DNA of 64,000 bases from Udaeobacter sp025935755. GTDB taxonomy: Bacteria; Verrucomicrobiota; Verrucomicrobiia; Chthoniobacterales; UBA10450. Made by a program: the position numbers and the translations under genes. The notes beneath the pieces were generated by a model. The model made no database searches. It had not been told where the DNA came from and saw only the letters and a list, made by a program, of their open reading frames with translations. Positions 36,407 to 44,649 of the stretch are shown here, in pieces (the first letter of the stretch is position 1; every line of letters begins with the position of its first letter). The stretch is taken from assembly GCA_036278715.1 (NCBI GenBank), contig DASUKN010000001.1:11107-75106 (forward strand). Direction: 5' to 3'.

Positions 36407-37551
36407 AAATTCCGTTCGTCGATTTACATGCGCAATATCTCTCGATCAAGGAGGAGATCGATGAGGCGATTGCAGAGGTAATCGCCCAGTCAGCTTACAT
36501 CCGCGGTCCGCAAGTGGAAGCATTCGAGCGGGCATGGGCGCAAACACTCGGTGCCAAACATTGTGTCTCTTGTGCGAACGGCACCGACGCAATTTACATC
36601 ACCTTGCGCGCACTCGGCCTGAAGGCTGGCGACGAAGTAATTACACCGGCTCACACGTGGATCTCCACATCAGAAACCGTCACTCAGGCCGGCGGCACTG
36701 TTGTATTTTGCGATACCGACGAAGCTACGTTCACCATAGATCCCGCTGACATCGAAAGAAAAATTACTTCCGCGACTGTTGGCATTATCCCCGTCCATCT
36801 GTACGGACAGGCGGCTGATATGGATGCAATCATGGCGATTGCAAGAAAGCATAAACTCTGGGTGATCGAGGACTGCGCTCAGGCGCATCTGGCCACCTAT
36901 AAAGGCCAACTAGTCGGGACATTTGGAAACGCAGCAACCTTCTCGTTTTATCCCGGCAAAAATCTGGGGGCTTACGGCGATGCCGGGGGTATCGTGACTA
37001 ACGACGATCAGCTTGCAGACTGGATGGCTACATTCGCGCGTCACGGTGGAAAGAACAATCACGTTCTCGAGGGCATCAACAGCCGTATGGACGGATTGCA
37101 AGCAGCCGTTTTGAACGCCAAGTTACCGCACTTAAGTGCGTGGACTGCAGGGCGTCGCCGTGTTGCTGAGCGTTACGATGAACTCTTGCAGGACGTAGAG
37201 GATGTTACCACGCCCAAGGTAGCGCATGACCGTAAGCACGTTTACCACCTGTATGTCATTCGCACCGACGGCAGGGAGAGCTTAAAAAGCCGTCTGGCGG
37301 CAGCCGATATTTCGACAGCAGTCCATTACCCGAAAGCTCTGCCGTTTTGTCCGGCGTATGATTACCTGGGACACACGTCACGTGATTTCCCAGCAGCTTA
37401 TCGGAACCAAAATCGCATTCTGTCCCTTCCTATGTACGCGGAAATGAGCGACGAAGCGATTGAGGAAGTTGTGTTTCAGATCAGGACCGCCTTGTTGTTG
37501 GAGAGTACAACACACGGCAGTGAGATATCGGAGAACACCCTCGTAACATAA
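36403..37551 (+). CDS. wbpE: WbpE-like PLP-dependent aminotransferase (DegT/DnrJ/EryC1)
   Basis: 382 aa. MKIPFVDLHAQYLSIKEEI is the typical start of WbpE/DegT enzymes. Catalytic features are GTDAIYITLRALGLKAGDEV, HTWISTSETVTQAGG, VHLYGQAADMDAI, EDCAQAHLATYKG and SFYPGKNLGAYGDAGG with the PLP-binding Lys. Known WbpE adds an amino group at C3 of the UDP-3-keto-uronic acid. Together with WbpB and WbpD-like neighbours this makes a UDP-2,3-diamino uronic acid donor; the upstream 6-dehydrogenase is encoded at 58443. Confidence 0.9.
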   Translation: MKIPFVDLHAQYLSIKEEIDEAIAEVIAQSAYIRGPQVEAFERAWAQTLGAKHCVSCANGTDAIYITLRALGLKAGDEVITPAHTWISTSETVTQAGGTVVFCDTDEATFTIDPADIERKITSATVGIIPVHLYGQAADMDAIMAIARKHKLWVIEDCAQAHLATYKGQLVGTFGNAATFSFYPGKNLGAYGDAGGIVTNDDQLADWMATFARHGGKNNHVLEGINSRMDGLQAAVLNAKLPHLSAWTAGRRRVAERYDELLQDVEDVTTPKVAHDRKHVYHLYVIRTDGRESLKSRLAAADISTAVHYPKALPFCPAYDYLGHTSRDFPAAYRNQNRILSLPMYAEMSDEAIEEVVFQIRTALLLESTTHGSEISENTLVT

Positions 37552-37559
37552 ACAATGAC

Positions 37560-38426
37560 ATGCAACAAATGATAAACGCTATAGTAAACACACCTTTGGC
37601 ATCGGATACGTTTTTCCGGGAGTACACGTCATCAAACGCAATCCTCAAATACGCGCGGGCAAGTGCCGGCTTTGGAATCAGTTATCTCCTCGACCATGAC
37701 TATAAGTCGGTTTATCTCGAGGCACTAAACCGGTTGCCTCAGCAAATCAGGCAAAACGGGATTCGCATACTGGAATTTGGTTGCGGTTGCGGGATGAACC
37801 TTTTGCACCTGGTATCTGTATTAGGCCGTCACGGGATTCGGGTAGAACATGCAATCGGCACTGACTTTTCTCCCGTTTTGATCGACGCAGCGAAACGTGA
37901 AGCCGCACGGTACTTGGCAGATGAAGACCGCCGCAAAGTTCAATTCTGTGTTGCAAGGAACGAGACGCTGATTGACGAGCTCACCGCGACAACTGGAGTC
38001 CCGGAAGCCGATCTTGTGAACTCGTTCCAATTCGTTATCGGCGTAAACACGATCCGCTATTGTCATCGAGCGAATACAGAAGCGGAGTGTGCGCGGGATA
38101 TATGGCGTCTTCTGATGCCAGGAGGAGTTTGTGTGGTGATCGACATGAACGATCGGTTCCCGGCATTCCGCAGCGCCTTGAAAGATAAACTCCGCGGAAA
38201 CAAGCGACCTCAGCGGGAATGCTACTTGCCATCCTTGGAGGAATACACCGCGCCGTTTACACGGGCCGGTTTTCAAGTGTTGCGTACAGGGCGATTTTGT
38301 TGGATTCCACATTCTGCCGGCCGGTTTCTTACCGGAATATGCCGGACATTCTCCCCCGTATTGACCAATCTCGGTCGGTCGAGGGCAATGCGGTCGTTAG
38401 TGATCGCACAAAAACCGTCAGTTTAG
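37560..38426 (+). CDS. Class I SAM-dependent methyltransferase
   Basis: 288 aa from ATG 37560. GIRILEFGCGCGMNLLHLV is motif I, AIGTDFSPVLIDAAKRE carries the acidic post-motif residue, and GGVCVVIDMNDRFP resembles motif III. The C-terminal 80 residues are rich in Arg and aromatic residues (LRTGRFCWIPHSAGRFL). The acceptor is not evident. It follows WbpE by 8 bases and begins the unit 37560-43289, in which most starts overlap or nearly overlap stops. Confidence 0.82.
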   Translation: MQQMINAIVNTPLASDTFFREYTSSNAILKYARASAGFGISYLLDHDYKSVYLEALNRLPQQIRQNGIRILEFGCGCGMNLLHLVSVLGRHGIRVEHAIGTDFSPVLIDAAKREAARYLADEDRRKVQFCVARNETLIDELTATTGVPEADLVNSFQFVIGVNTIRYCHRANTEAECARDIWRLLMPGGVCVVIDMNDRFPAFRSALKDKLRGNKRPQRECYLPSLEEYTAPFTRAGFQVLRTGRFCWIPHSAGRFLTGICRTFSPVLTNLGRSRAMRSLVIAQKPSV

Positions 38427-38464
38427 AATTCTTGACCGCGTGAGCGGAGTCTCACGCCTCATCA

Positions 38465-40210
38465 ATGCGTCAAAAGGCAGTACTGCTGACCGGCGATCGC
38501 CTGTGTGGCATCGAATCGCGAGCGGCACGTCTGCTGGAGTTCTTCGGGGTGCGGCATGATACGCAAAGCGCAATAGACTTCACTCTGCCGAAGAACCCCG
38601 GACCCGAGCGACAATACAGAATCATAGGCACAGCTCAAAGCTTCGAGTCTGTAGCCAATCGATTGCAAACATGCGACGGTTTATACGACCAGCTTCATTC
38701 GATCTTTTTGTTTTCGAACGGAGACCCTGTCGGCCTTTCAAAGGTCGTGAGCCAGCTGGCCGGAAATGACATTTCCGTTCGCAGAGGAGCGAAGGCCGAC
38801 CTTGAATGGACCATCGCAGATGATCCCAATGCATTGCACGGCGTGATGCGGGGATTAAGCGTGCACCCCACGCCTGCTGCCGTAAGTGACGCCGATCTTT
38901 TTGAAGCCAGCGAAAAATTTGCGGCTTCTCTTATCGCCAGTGAGGAGAAAGCTGCATTCATAAGGCTGAGGTGGCGAGGAGTACCCGTTTTCGTTTCCTC
39001 AGTTCCATTGGTGAACATCGACGCTGATCTCACAACTCAAAACTTCGACGTCCGCGACCATCTGTTCGACGCCGTGCCGTTTGTTTGTTACCTCAAATGG
39101 GCCTTTGGTGACTCTGCCTGGCATGCTCCCGAAGCAGGCGCATGTGTCGTTGTGGATGACCCTTTGCTAAAACCGAGGTATGGCTTCGTTCGTTACCGTG
39201 AATTGCTTGCTTTGATGAAGCAGGTGCGATTCGCCACCACAATCGCATTCATCCCGTGGAACTGGCGTCGCAGCGATCCGGACGTGGTGCAACTATTTAA
39301 AGAGAACGTCAAGAACTACTCGGTTTGCGTGCACGGATGCGATCATACAGCTCAGGAATTCGCCAGTTCAGACCGGCAGTGGCTTCGGTCACGCGCGTCC
39401 GCGGCCTGTGAGCGGATGTCTGGTCACCAAACGCTCACAGGTTTAGAGCACGATCGGGTCATGGTCTTTCCGCAGGGCGCGTTTTCTGCGGAAGCGATTG
39501 GCGAACTGAAAAGCGCTGGATTCGACGCAATTGTTAACACTGAGGTTCATAGCAATGGCGGTGGCCCACGGCGACTGACGATAGCCGACGTCTGGGACGT
39601 TGCTGTAATGAGCTACGACGATTTCGCTGTCTACACGCGGCGTTACCCAAGTCAGGGCGTGGAGAATTTCGCATTCGATCTTTTGCTTGGTAAACCGGGT
39701 ATCATTGTCATTCATCATGACTTCTGCAAAGACCGATGCTCGCGACTAGTCCAGTTCATCCATCAATTGAACTCACTGCGAACTCCTCTGACGTGGCGTT
39801 GCCTCGGTGATGTTGTCAAACGAAGCTATCGCCAGAAGAAACTAACGCCAGATTCGATTGAGATTGAGATCTATTCCAATCAGGCGGTTATAGAGAATAC
39901 CTCAAATAACACACAGAGGTATGTTGTGCGTCGGCGCGAACGGCAGCCTGACACCATAGACTGCGTTCGTGCCGGTTCCGAGGAAGCTGCGTGGCATCCG
40001 AACGGTGGTTACATTCAATTCGAAGTGACGTTGCAACCGGGTGAAACCATTCTCCTGGCGGTGCGCTTCAAAGCGGCAGGGCCGGCTGAACATCTGAAGC
40101 CCGACATCATGTCTTCCGCTCGAACGACATTGCGTCGCTATCTCAGTGAAGCCCGCGATAATTACCTGACGCCGGCAAGAGCCCGAATCGCTACGTCCTG
40201 CTATGTCTGA
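38465..40210 (+). CDS. Deacetylase-like (NodB-barrel-like) protein, function unknown
   Basis: 581 aa. The N-terminal 200 residues are unrecognised. Middle part: GACVVVDDPLLKPRYGFV (DD at a metal-site position), FATTIAFIPWNWRRSD, YSVCVHGCDHTAQEF (His-x-x-x-His-like) and VMVFPQGAFSAEAIGELKSA followed by GFDAIVNTE, then IIVIHHDFC. This order resembles a polysaccharide-deacetylase/glycosidase barrel. The C-terminal 130 residues look like a beta-sandwich (IEIYSNQAVIENTSNN). No signal peptide is seen. Its stop overlaps the next start by 8 bp, so it works with the alpha/alpha-barrel protein. Confidence 0.6.
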   Translation: MRQKAVLLTGDRLCGIESRAARLLEFFGVRHDTQSAIDFTLPKNPGPERQYRIIGTAQSFESVANRLQTCDGLYDQLHSIFLFSNGDPVGLSKVVSQLAGNDISVRRGAKADLEWTIADDPNALHGVMRGLSVHPTPAAVSDADLFEASEKFAASLIASEEKAAFIRLRWRGVPVFVSSVPLVNIDADLTTQNFDVRDHLFDAVPFVCYLKWAFGDSAWHAPEAGACVVVDDPLLKPRYGFVRYRELLALMKQVRFATTIAFIPWNWRRSDPDVVQLFKENVKNYSVCVHGCDHTAQEFASSDRQWLRSRASAACERMSGHQTLTGLEHDRVMVFPQGAFSAEAIGELKSAGFDAIVNTEVHSNGGGPRRLTIADVWDVAVMSYDDFAVYTRRYPSQGVENFAFDLLLGKPGIIVIHHDFCKDRCSRLVQFIHQLNSLRTPLTWRCLGDVVKRSYRQKKLTPDSIEIEIYSNQAVIENTSNNTQRYVVRRRERQPDTIDCVRAGSEEAAWHPNGGYIQFEVTLQPGETILLAVRFKAAGPAEHLKPDIMSSARTTLRRYLSEARDNYLTPARARIATSCYV

Positions 40211-41423
40211 TAGCACAAGGACCAAAGTCCTGGTCGAAAGTAGCCTCGACAGTGTTGAACGCTGGGTTGAGACGCACAGTTATAAAGGCTATGAACCGTT
40301 TGATGGGCTTTCAAGCTGGTTTCGCCCGATAGCGCGCGGGAATCTGATGGGCGAACGGATCCTGCTACAATTGATTCGTCAGTCTCCCATAAACATCAGG
40401 CCGGTAATGGGGGTTAAACCAAAGGAGTCAACAAAAGGACGAGGTTACATGGCTGCTGGATATGTGAGTCGGTACCGGACGACTGATGACCTTGGATACC
40501 TGCAAAAAGCTGAGTTGTGCCTGGATTGGTTGGATAGTCACAAAGCAAAACAATTCGCCGAGCACAGTTGGAGCAATCATTTCGATTTTGCCAGCCGCGG
40601 TGGTTCTTATACGAAGGACGATCCGATCATTGTTTGGACCAGTCTGATAGGGTTTGCGTACCTTGATTGTTACGAGCAAACAAAGAATTCACGGTGGCTT
40701 GAAATAGCCGACAGCGTTTGCCGTTGGATTCTTAAGTTACCTCGGGAAAACACTGAGAGAGGTAGCTGTTTGAGCTATCTGGCTCACGTGCAAAGCTCCA
40801 TCCATAACTCAAACATGCTCGGTGGAGCGATGCTGGCCAGGACTGCAAAGCACACCGGTAACCGGGAATACGTTGAAGTCGCTCGATCCGCCATGGAGTA
40901 CAGCTGCACGCGTCAGCAACCAGATGGTTCCTGGTGGTACGGTGAGGCGACGAAATATCGATGGATCGATAACTTTCATACGGGATATAATCTAGATAGC
41001 CTGGCAACCTACATTGAGAGCACAGGCGACGGCACTTGGGCGTTGAATTTTCGTAAGGGATTGGACTTTTATAAGGCACATTTCTTCGAAGATGATGGGT
41101 GCCCGAAATATTATCATGACCGCCGATATCCGGTGGACAGTCAGTGTGTTGCCCAATCTATCGAGACGCTGACTACTTCGTCAGCTAACGATCGAGAGTC
41201 GCTTGACTTGGCAGTTCGCGTTGCGCGGTGGGCAATTGAAAACATGCAAGCCCGAGATGGCCATTTCTTTTACCGGATCTATCCGTTTGTTAAGGCAAGG
41301 ACACCCATGCTGCATTGGGCTCAGGCCACAATGTACAAAGCGTTGGCACTGTTGTTGGAAACACTTGTTAAAAACGATCCTTCGCCTCTGAAACAAGCGC
41401 AGTTCGCTGCGCCAGCAATATGA
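40203..41423 (+). CDS. Alpha/alpha-barrel protein of unknown function
   Basis: 406 aa, mostly helical repeats with conserved aromatic residues: GYMAAGYVSRYRTTDDLGYL, EHSWSNHFDFASRGGSYTK, IVWTSLIGFAYLDCYEQT, QPDGSWWYGEATKYRWIDNF and HTGYNLDSLATYIES. The repeated helix pairs and the DGSWWYG segment resemble six-hairpin (alpha/alpha)6 barrels found in glycan epimerases, lyases and hydrolases. No catalytic residues can be assigned. It is coupled by overlaps to the deacetylase-like gene and to the following GT2 (ATGA, 41420-41423). Confidence 0.6.
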   Translation: MSDSTRTKVLVESSLDSVERWVETHSYKGYEPFDGLSSWFRPIARGNLMGERILLQLIRQSPINIRPVMGVKPKESTKGRGYMAAGYVSRYRTTDDLGYLQKAELCLDWLDSHKAKQFAEHSWSNHFDFASRGGSYTKDDPIIVWTSLIGFAYLDCYEQTKNSRWLEIADSVCRWILKLPRENTERGSCLSYLAHVQSSIHNSNMLGGAMLARTAKHTGNREYVEVARSAMEYSCTRQQPDGSWWYGEATKYRWIDNFHTGYNLDSLATYIESTGDGTWALNFRKGLDFYKAHFFEDDGCPKYYHDRRYPVDSQCVAQSIETLTTSSANDRESLDLAVRVARWAIENMQARDGHFFYRIYPFVKARTPMLHWAQATMYKALALLLETLVKNDPSPLKQAQFAAPAI

Positions 41424-42367
41424 CTGTGCCAGATCTACGGTACCTGCTGATCACGCCCGCTAAGAACGAGGCGACATTTATTGAACTGACCATCCAGTCC
41501 GTGCTCAGCCAGACTTTGCGCCCGGTCCGATGGATTATCATCGACGACGGATCGACAGATCGGACTGCCGAAATAGTAGATCGTCACGCACAAAAGCACG
41601 ACTGGATTGAATTGCTGCAAATGCCCGAGCGACAAAACCGCGATTTCGCCAGCAAAGCGGATTGTGTTAATACCGCATATAACTACACGAAACATTTGGA
41701 TCACGACATCGTAGCGAGCCTCGATGCTGATATTTCGTTCGAGGAGGATTATTTCGCCTTCCTGCTACAAAAATTCCTAGAGGACCCCCAACTCGGATTA
41801 GCGGGGACCCCTTTCAGTGAGAACGGCACAACGTATGATTATCGGTTCAGCAGCACTCACCACGTATCGGGCGCGTGCCAGCTGTTTCGGCGCGAGTGTT
41901 TTGAAGCAATTGGAGGATATACTCCTGTTAAGGGCGGGGGGATTGATGTCATCGCTGTGCTGGGCGCACGGATGAGAGGCTGGCGGACACAAACGTTCAC
42001 GGGGAAAACCTCTTCTCATCACCGCTTGATGGGATCAGCCAAAGAACATCGCAAAGTACTGCTCGGATTCTCGGCGGGCCAAAAGGATTACAGGCTTGGC
42101 TTCCATCCGGTGTGGGAAGGTTTTCGGTCGGTGTATCAAATGACCAGAAAACCGTATATCGTTGGAGGAGCAGCTATGCTCACCGGCTACTCCTGGGCGA
42201 TGTTCTGTCGTTCGGAGAGGTCTGTTAATGACGAACTACTCAAGTTTCAACGAAAGGACCAGATGCGACGCCTGCGCAGCTTTTTCGGCTTTAGGGATAC
42301 CGACAGCGTGGGTGACACAGCTGCCATGGAGTTCAAATCGTCCACTGCTCCGGTATCCAAGACTTGA
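41420..42367 (+). CDS. GT2 family glycosyltransferase
   Basis: 315 aa. YLLITPAKNEATFIELTI, RWIIIDDGSTDRTAEIV and HDIVASLDADISFEED with the DxD show the GT-A core. QLFRRECFEAIGGYTPVKGG is a typical acceptor-loop segment. A single hydrophobic stretch near the C-terminus (VGGAAMLTGYSWAMF) may be membrane-associated. The start overlaps the stop of the alpha/alpha-barrel gene. A longer N-terminal extension of the following FemAB frame would overlap its 3' end. Confidence 0.87.
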   Translation: MTVPDLRYLLITPAKNEATFIELTIQSVLSQTLRPVRWIIIDDGSTDRTAEIVDRHAQKHDWIELLQMPERQNRDFASKADCVNTAYNYTKHLDHDIVASLDADISFEEDYFAFLLQKFLEDPQLGLAGTPFSENGTTYDYRFSSTHHVSGACQLFRRECFEAIGGYTPVKGGGIDVIAVLGARMRGWRTQTFTGKTSSHHRLMGSAKEHRKVLLGFSAGQKDYRLGFHPVWEGFRSVYQMTRKPYIVGGAAMLTGYSWAMFCRSERSVNDELLKFQRKDQMRRLRSFFGFRDTDSVGDTAAMEFKSSTAPVSKT

Positions 42368-42395
42368 AGATTTCCCTCGTTACAGGTACTGCCTC

Positions 42396-43289
42396 ATGCA
42401 AGTAGCAGGTAAGGAGCTCCGGGTTTGCGGCCGAGTAATTCGGATCGCGAAGTTACGTCACGAGTGGTATGAATTTTTTGAGAAGCCTTCAGATGCCATA
42501 AGGGTACTTCAATGTGGTGCGCCTTCCTCGGACCTGCTGACGTTTGTTCAGGACATCACCGATAACCAAACCGTTTACCCTTTCTACAAAGAACCAGCGA
42601 GCGCTGCTATTCTTACGATAACCAATCATCGACACTGGTGGGACAATCTTGACTTCAGGGTACGAAACAAAATTCGCAAAGCTGTTAAAAGCGGCGTTGA
42701 TGTCCGCATTGCAACATTGAATGAGGAGTTTGCCGTGGGGGTCGAAGCCATCTACAACGAGTCGCCCATCAGACAGGGACGGCAGTTCAACTACTATGGT
42801 TACGATGCACCCACCATCCACATGGACCTGCAATCCCTCGTCGATCGATCTTATTTCATCGGCGCATACCATGGAGATGAACTTTTGGGATTTGCAAAGC
42901 TCTTCCACGGAAATGGTGTTCTGCGCACGGTCCATATCATTGCCAAACTGGCGCATCGCGATAAACCGGTTCAGGACGCCCTGATTGAGCGCGCCGTTCA
43001 GATCTGCGAAGAGAAAGGCATCGAGTATTTGCAATATGGCTCATGGAGTGAGGGTGGCTTGGGCTCATTCAAAATGAAGCATGGCTTCAGGAAATTCGAT
43101 TATTCGCGTTACTACGTCCCACTGACCTGGCGCGGGCGTGTTGCATTGCGATTTCGGCTACATCACGGCGTCAAAGGATGGTTATCGGAGGACTGGGTCA
43201 GTTCCTTGAGAAATATCCGAAATACTTGGAACCATTCTCGATACAGCAGGCTTTCGCGCATGACTCGCCCTGTGGCGCATCGCGCCTAA
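42396..43289 (+). CDS. FemAB-like GNAT acyltransferase (second copy)
   Basis: 297 aa from ATG 42396, 28 bases after the GT2 stop; in-frame starts from 42162 overlap the GT2 gene and are less likely. WDNLDFRVRNKIRKAVKSG is the FemAB-type signature region, parallel to RRAIRKAERSEV in the protein at 27828. Later parts are AIYNESPIRQGRQFNYYG, SYFIGAYHGDELLGFAKL and YLQYGSWSEGGLGSFKMKHG (GNAT core). It probably adds an acyl or aminoacyl group. It ends the coupled unit that began at 37560, just before the tRNA-like sequences. Confidence 0.8.
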   Translation: MQVAGKELRVCGRVIRIAKLRHEWYEFFEKPSDAIRVLQCGAPSSDLLTFVQDITDNQTVYPFYKEPASAAILTITNHRHWWDNLDFRVRNKIRKAVKSGVDVRIATLNEEFAVGVEAIYNESPIRQGRQFNYYGYDAPTIHMDLQSLVDRSYFIGAYHGDELLGFAKLFHGNGVLRTVHIIAKLAHRDKPVQDALIERAVQICEEKGIEYLQYGSWSEGGLGSFKMKHGFRKFDYSRYYVPLTWRGRVALRFRLHHGVKGWLSEDWVSSLRNIRNTWNHSRYSRLSRMTRPVAHRA

Positions 43290-43311
43290 GACCAAAATGA
43301 TTTGTTACAGA

Positions 43312-43400
43312 GGAGAGGTGGCTGAGTGGCCTAAGGCAGCATTCCGAAAAGGAGGCTATGCGATAACTCGCATCGGAGGTTCGAATCCTTCCCCTCTCCG
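43312..43400 (+). tRNA. tRNA-Ser-like sequence, defective anticodon arm
   Basis: An 89-nt class II tRNA outline: acceptor GGAGAGG/CCTCTCC, D arm GCT...GGC, a perfect long variable-arm stem (ATGCGA/TCGCAT) and T arm GGAGG-TTCGAAT-CCTTC. But the anticodon region cannot form a normal 5-bp stem with a 7-nt loop; the best fold has a 6-nt loop CGAAAA and an A-G mismatch, with no U at position 33. There is also one extra C between the T stem and the acceptor. It is probably a decayed or highly unusual tRNA-Ser. Confidence 0.6.
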
Positions 43401-43516
43401 GTATATTGAAACATAATTGTTAGAGCTTTGTAAGTTAAGCACAATCAAAGAAGCGTATTTGATGTGCTTCAGGATCGGCAGCTCATGGCAAAGGCAATTC
43501 TCTCAGGTTGTCAATT

Positions 43517-43588
43517 GCCGGTGTAGCTCAAGCCTAGAGCAGCTGATCTGTAATCAGCAGATGGAGTGTTCAATTCCTCCCGCCGGCT
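43517..43588 (+). tRNA. tRNA-Thr(TGT)-like sequence with non-canonical loops
   Basis: 72 nt: acceptor GCCGGTG/CGCCGGC, D stem GCTC/GAGC, and a perfect anticodon stem GCTGA/TCAGC with loop TCTGTAA giving anticodon TGT (threonine, ACA). Unusual points: C instead of U at position 33, a D loop (AAGCCTA) without the conserved GG pair, and a T stem GAGTG/CCTCC with two mismatches. The acceptor and anticodon arm follow the common bacterial tRNA-Thr pattern. I judge it a degenerate copy, function doubtful. Confidence 0.6.
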
Positions 43589-43606
43589 CAAGATCATTTT
43601 GATTGC

Positions 43607-44644
43607 GTGCAGCAGTTGTTACTCCGAGCCAAAAACGAGGTCGCAATCGTCGTGAACAGACTCTCTTCAAGCGTTTTGGCGCGACCGCGCAATTTACCAA
43701 CCTTCCTCGGCATCGGCTCGATGCGGTGCGGTTCCACATGGTTGTACCAGGTGCTTAGGTGTCACCCCGACATCCAGTTAGCCACGTGCAAAGAGATGGA
43801 CTTTTTCTTCATGCGCAAAATGCTGAAGCATGACCTGGATTGGTATCAGAACCATTTTGTGACACCGGCCCACGCCGGGCCGAAACCGATTCGCGGCGAG
43901 ATCTCACCTTTATACGCTCGCTTGAAGAGCTGGCAGGTTAAGCGCATTGCTGCCTTACTCCCGAAGGCTCGGATCGTCCTTACGCTGCGGCATCCGATCG
44001 AACGGGTGTGGTCGCAAGCAGTGTACGAATTCGGGCATCGAAGTCACCGGGACGTGCGGAAAGTGCGGGCCGTTGAATTTCTTCGGCAGGTCGAACGTCA
44101 ACGCAGCAGATTGTCGTCGGATTACTGCCGGATGATTAAAGTTTGGTCCGATGCGTTTGGATCGGACGCGCTATACGTCGGATTGTTTGACCTGTTACGC
44201 GACGATCCGCAAACCTTTATCAATCCAATCTTGAAGCACATCGGCGCATCCACGCCATGGTTGCTGCCATCAGAATTTGTTCAAAAGCGCGTCTGGGCAA
44301 CGAAGACTTTGGTGCAGCACGATCGAGAAATTCCGGACCTGGTACGTTGGTATATCGCGGACCGCGAGCTCGAGCCCACTCAGCGGCTGAACGAGCTCCT
44401 TGAGGGTCGAGTTTCGCATTGGGTGAATGAACTTCGCGATATTCGTGGCGAGACGCGTCTTCGGTGGCGAATGTTAAAGCACTTGAATCGCAGTGTGCTA
44501 TCCGTACCGGAAACGCTGGCCTACGAAGCATACCATGTGATGCTTGACTTAAGGCTGTTACTACGATGGCAGCATTTACGCAGCATTTATCGCTTTGAAC
44601 GGGACATCGATAGCCCGAATTTGAACCTGCAGAATTCATACTAG
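43607..44644 (+). CDS. Sulfotransferase (PAPS-dependent), first of three
   Basis: 345 aa from GTG 43607. FLGIGSMRCGSTWLYQVLRC is the 5'-phosphosulfate-binding loop, KEMDFFFM follows, and IVLTLRHPIERVWSQAVYE is the 3'-phosphate-binding segment with Arg and Ser. These motifs define the sulfotransferase fold using PAPS. The substrate is presumably a sugar hydroxyl of the EPS. It lies right after the tRNA-like pair, and its stop is six bases before the next ATG. The C-terminal 60 residues are basic and not conserved. Confidence 0.88.
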   Translation: MQQLLLRAKNEVAIVVNRLSSSVLARPRNLPTFLGIGSMRCGSTWLYQVLRCHPDIQLATCKEMDFFFMRKMLKHDLDWYQNHFVTPAHAGPKPIRGEISPLYARLKSWQVKRIAALLPKARIVLTLRHPIERVWSQAVYEFGHRSHRDVRKVRAVEFLRQVERQRSRLSSDYCRMIKVWSDAFGSDALYVGLFDLLRDDPQTFINPILKHIGASTPWLLPSEFVQKRVWATKTLVQHDREIPDLVRWYIADRELEPTQRLNELLEGRVSHWVNELRDIRGETRLRWRMLKHLNRSVLSVPETLAYEAYHVMLDLRLLLRWQHLRSIYRFERDIDSPNLNLQNSY

Positions 44645-44649
44645 CCAGG

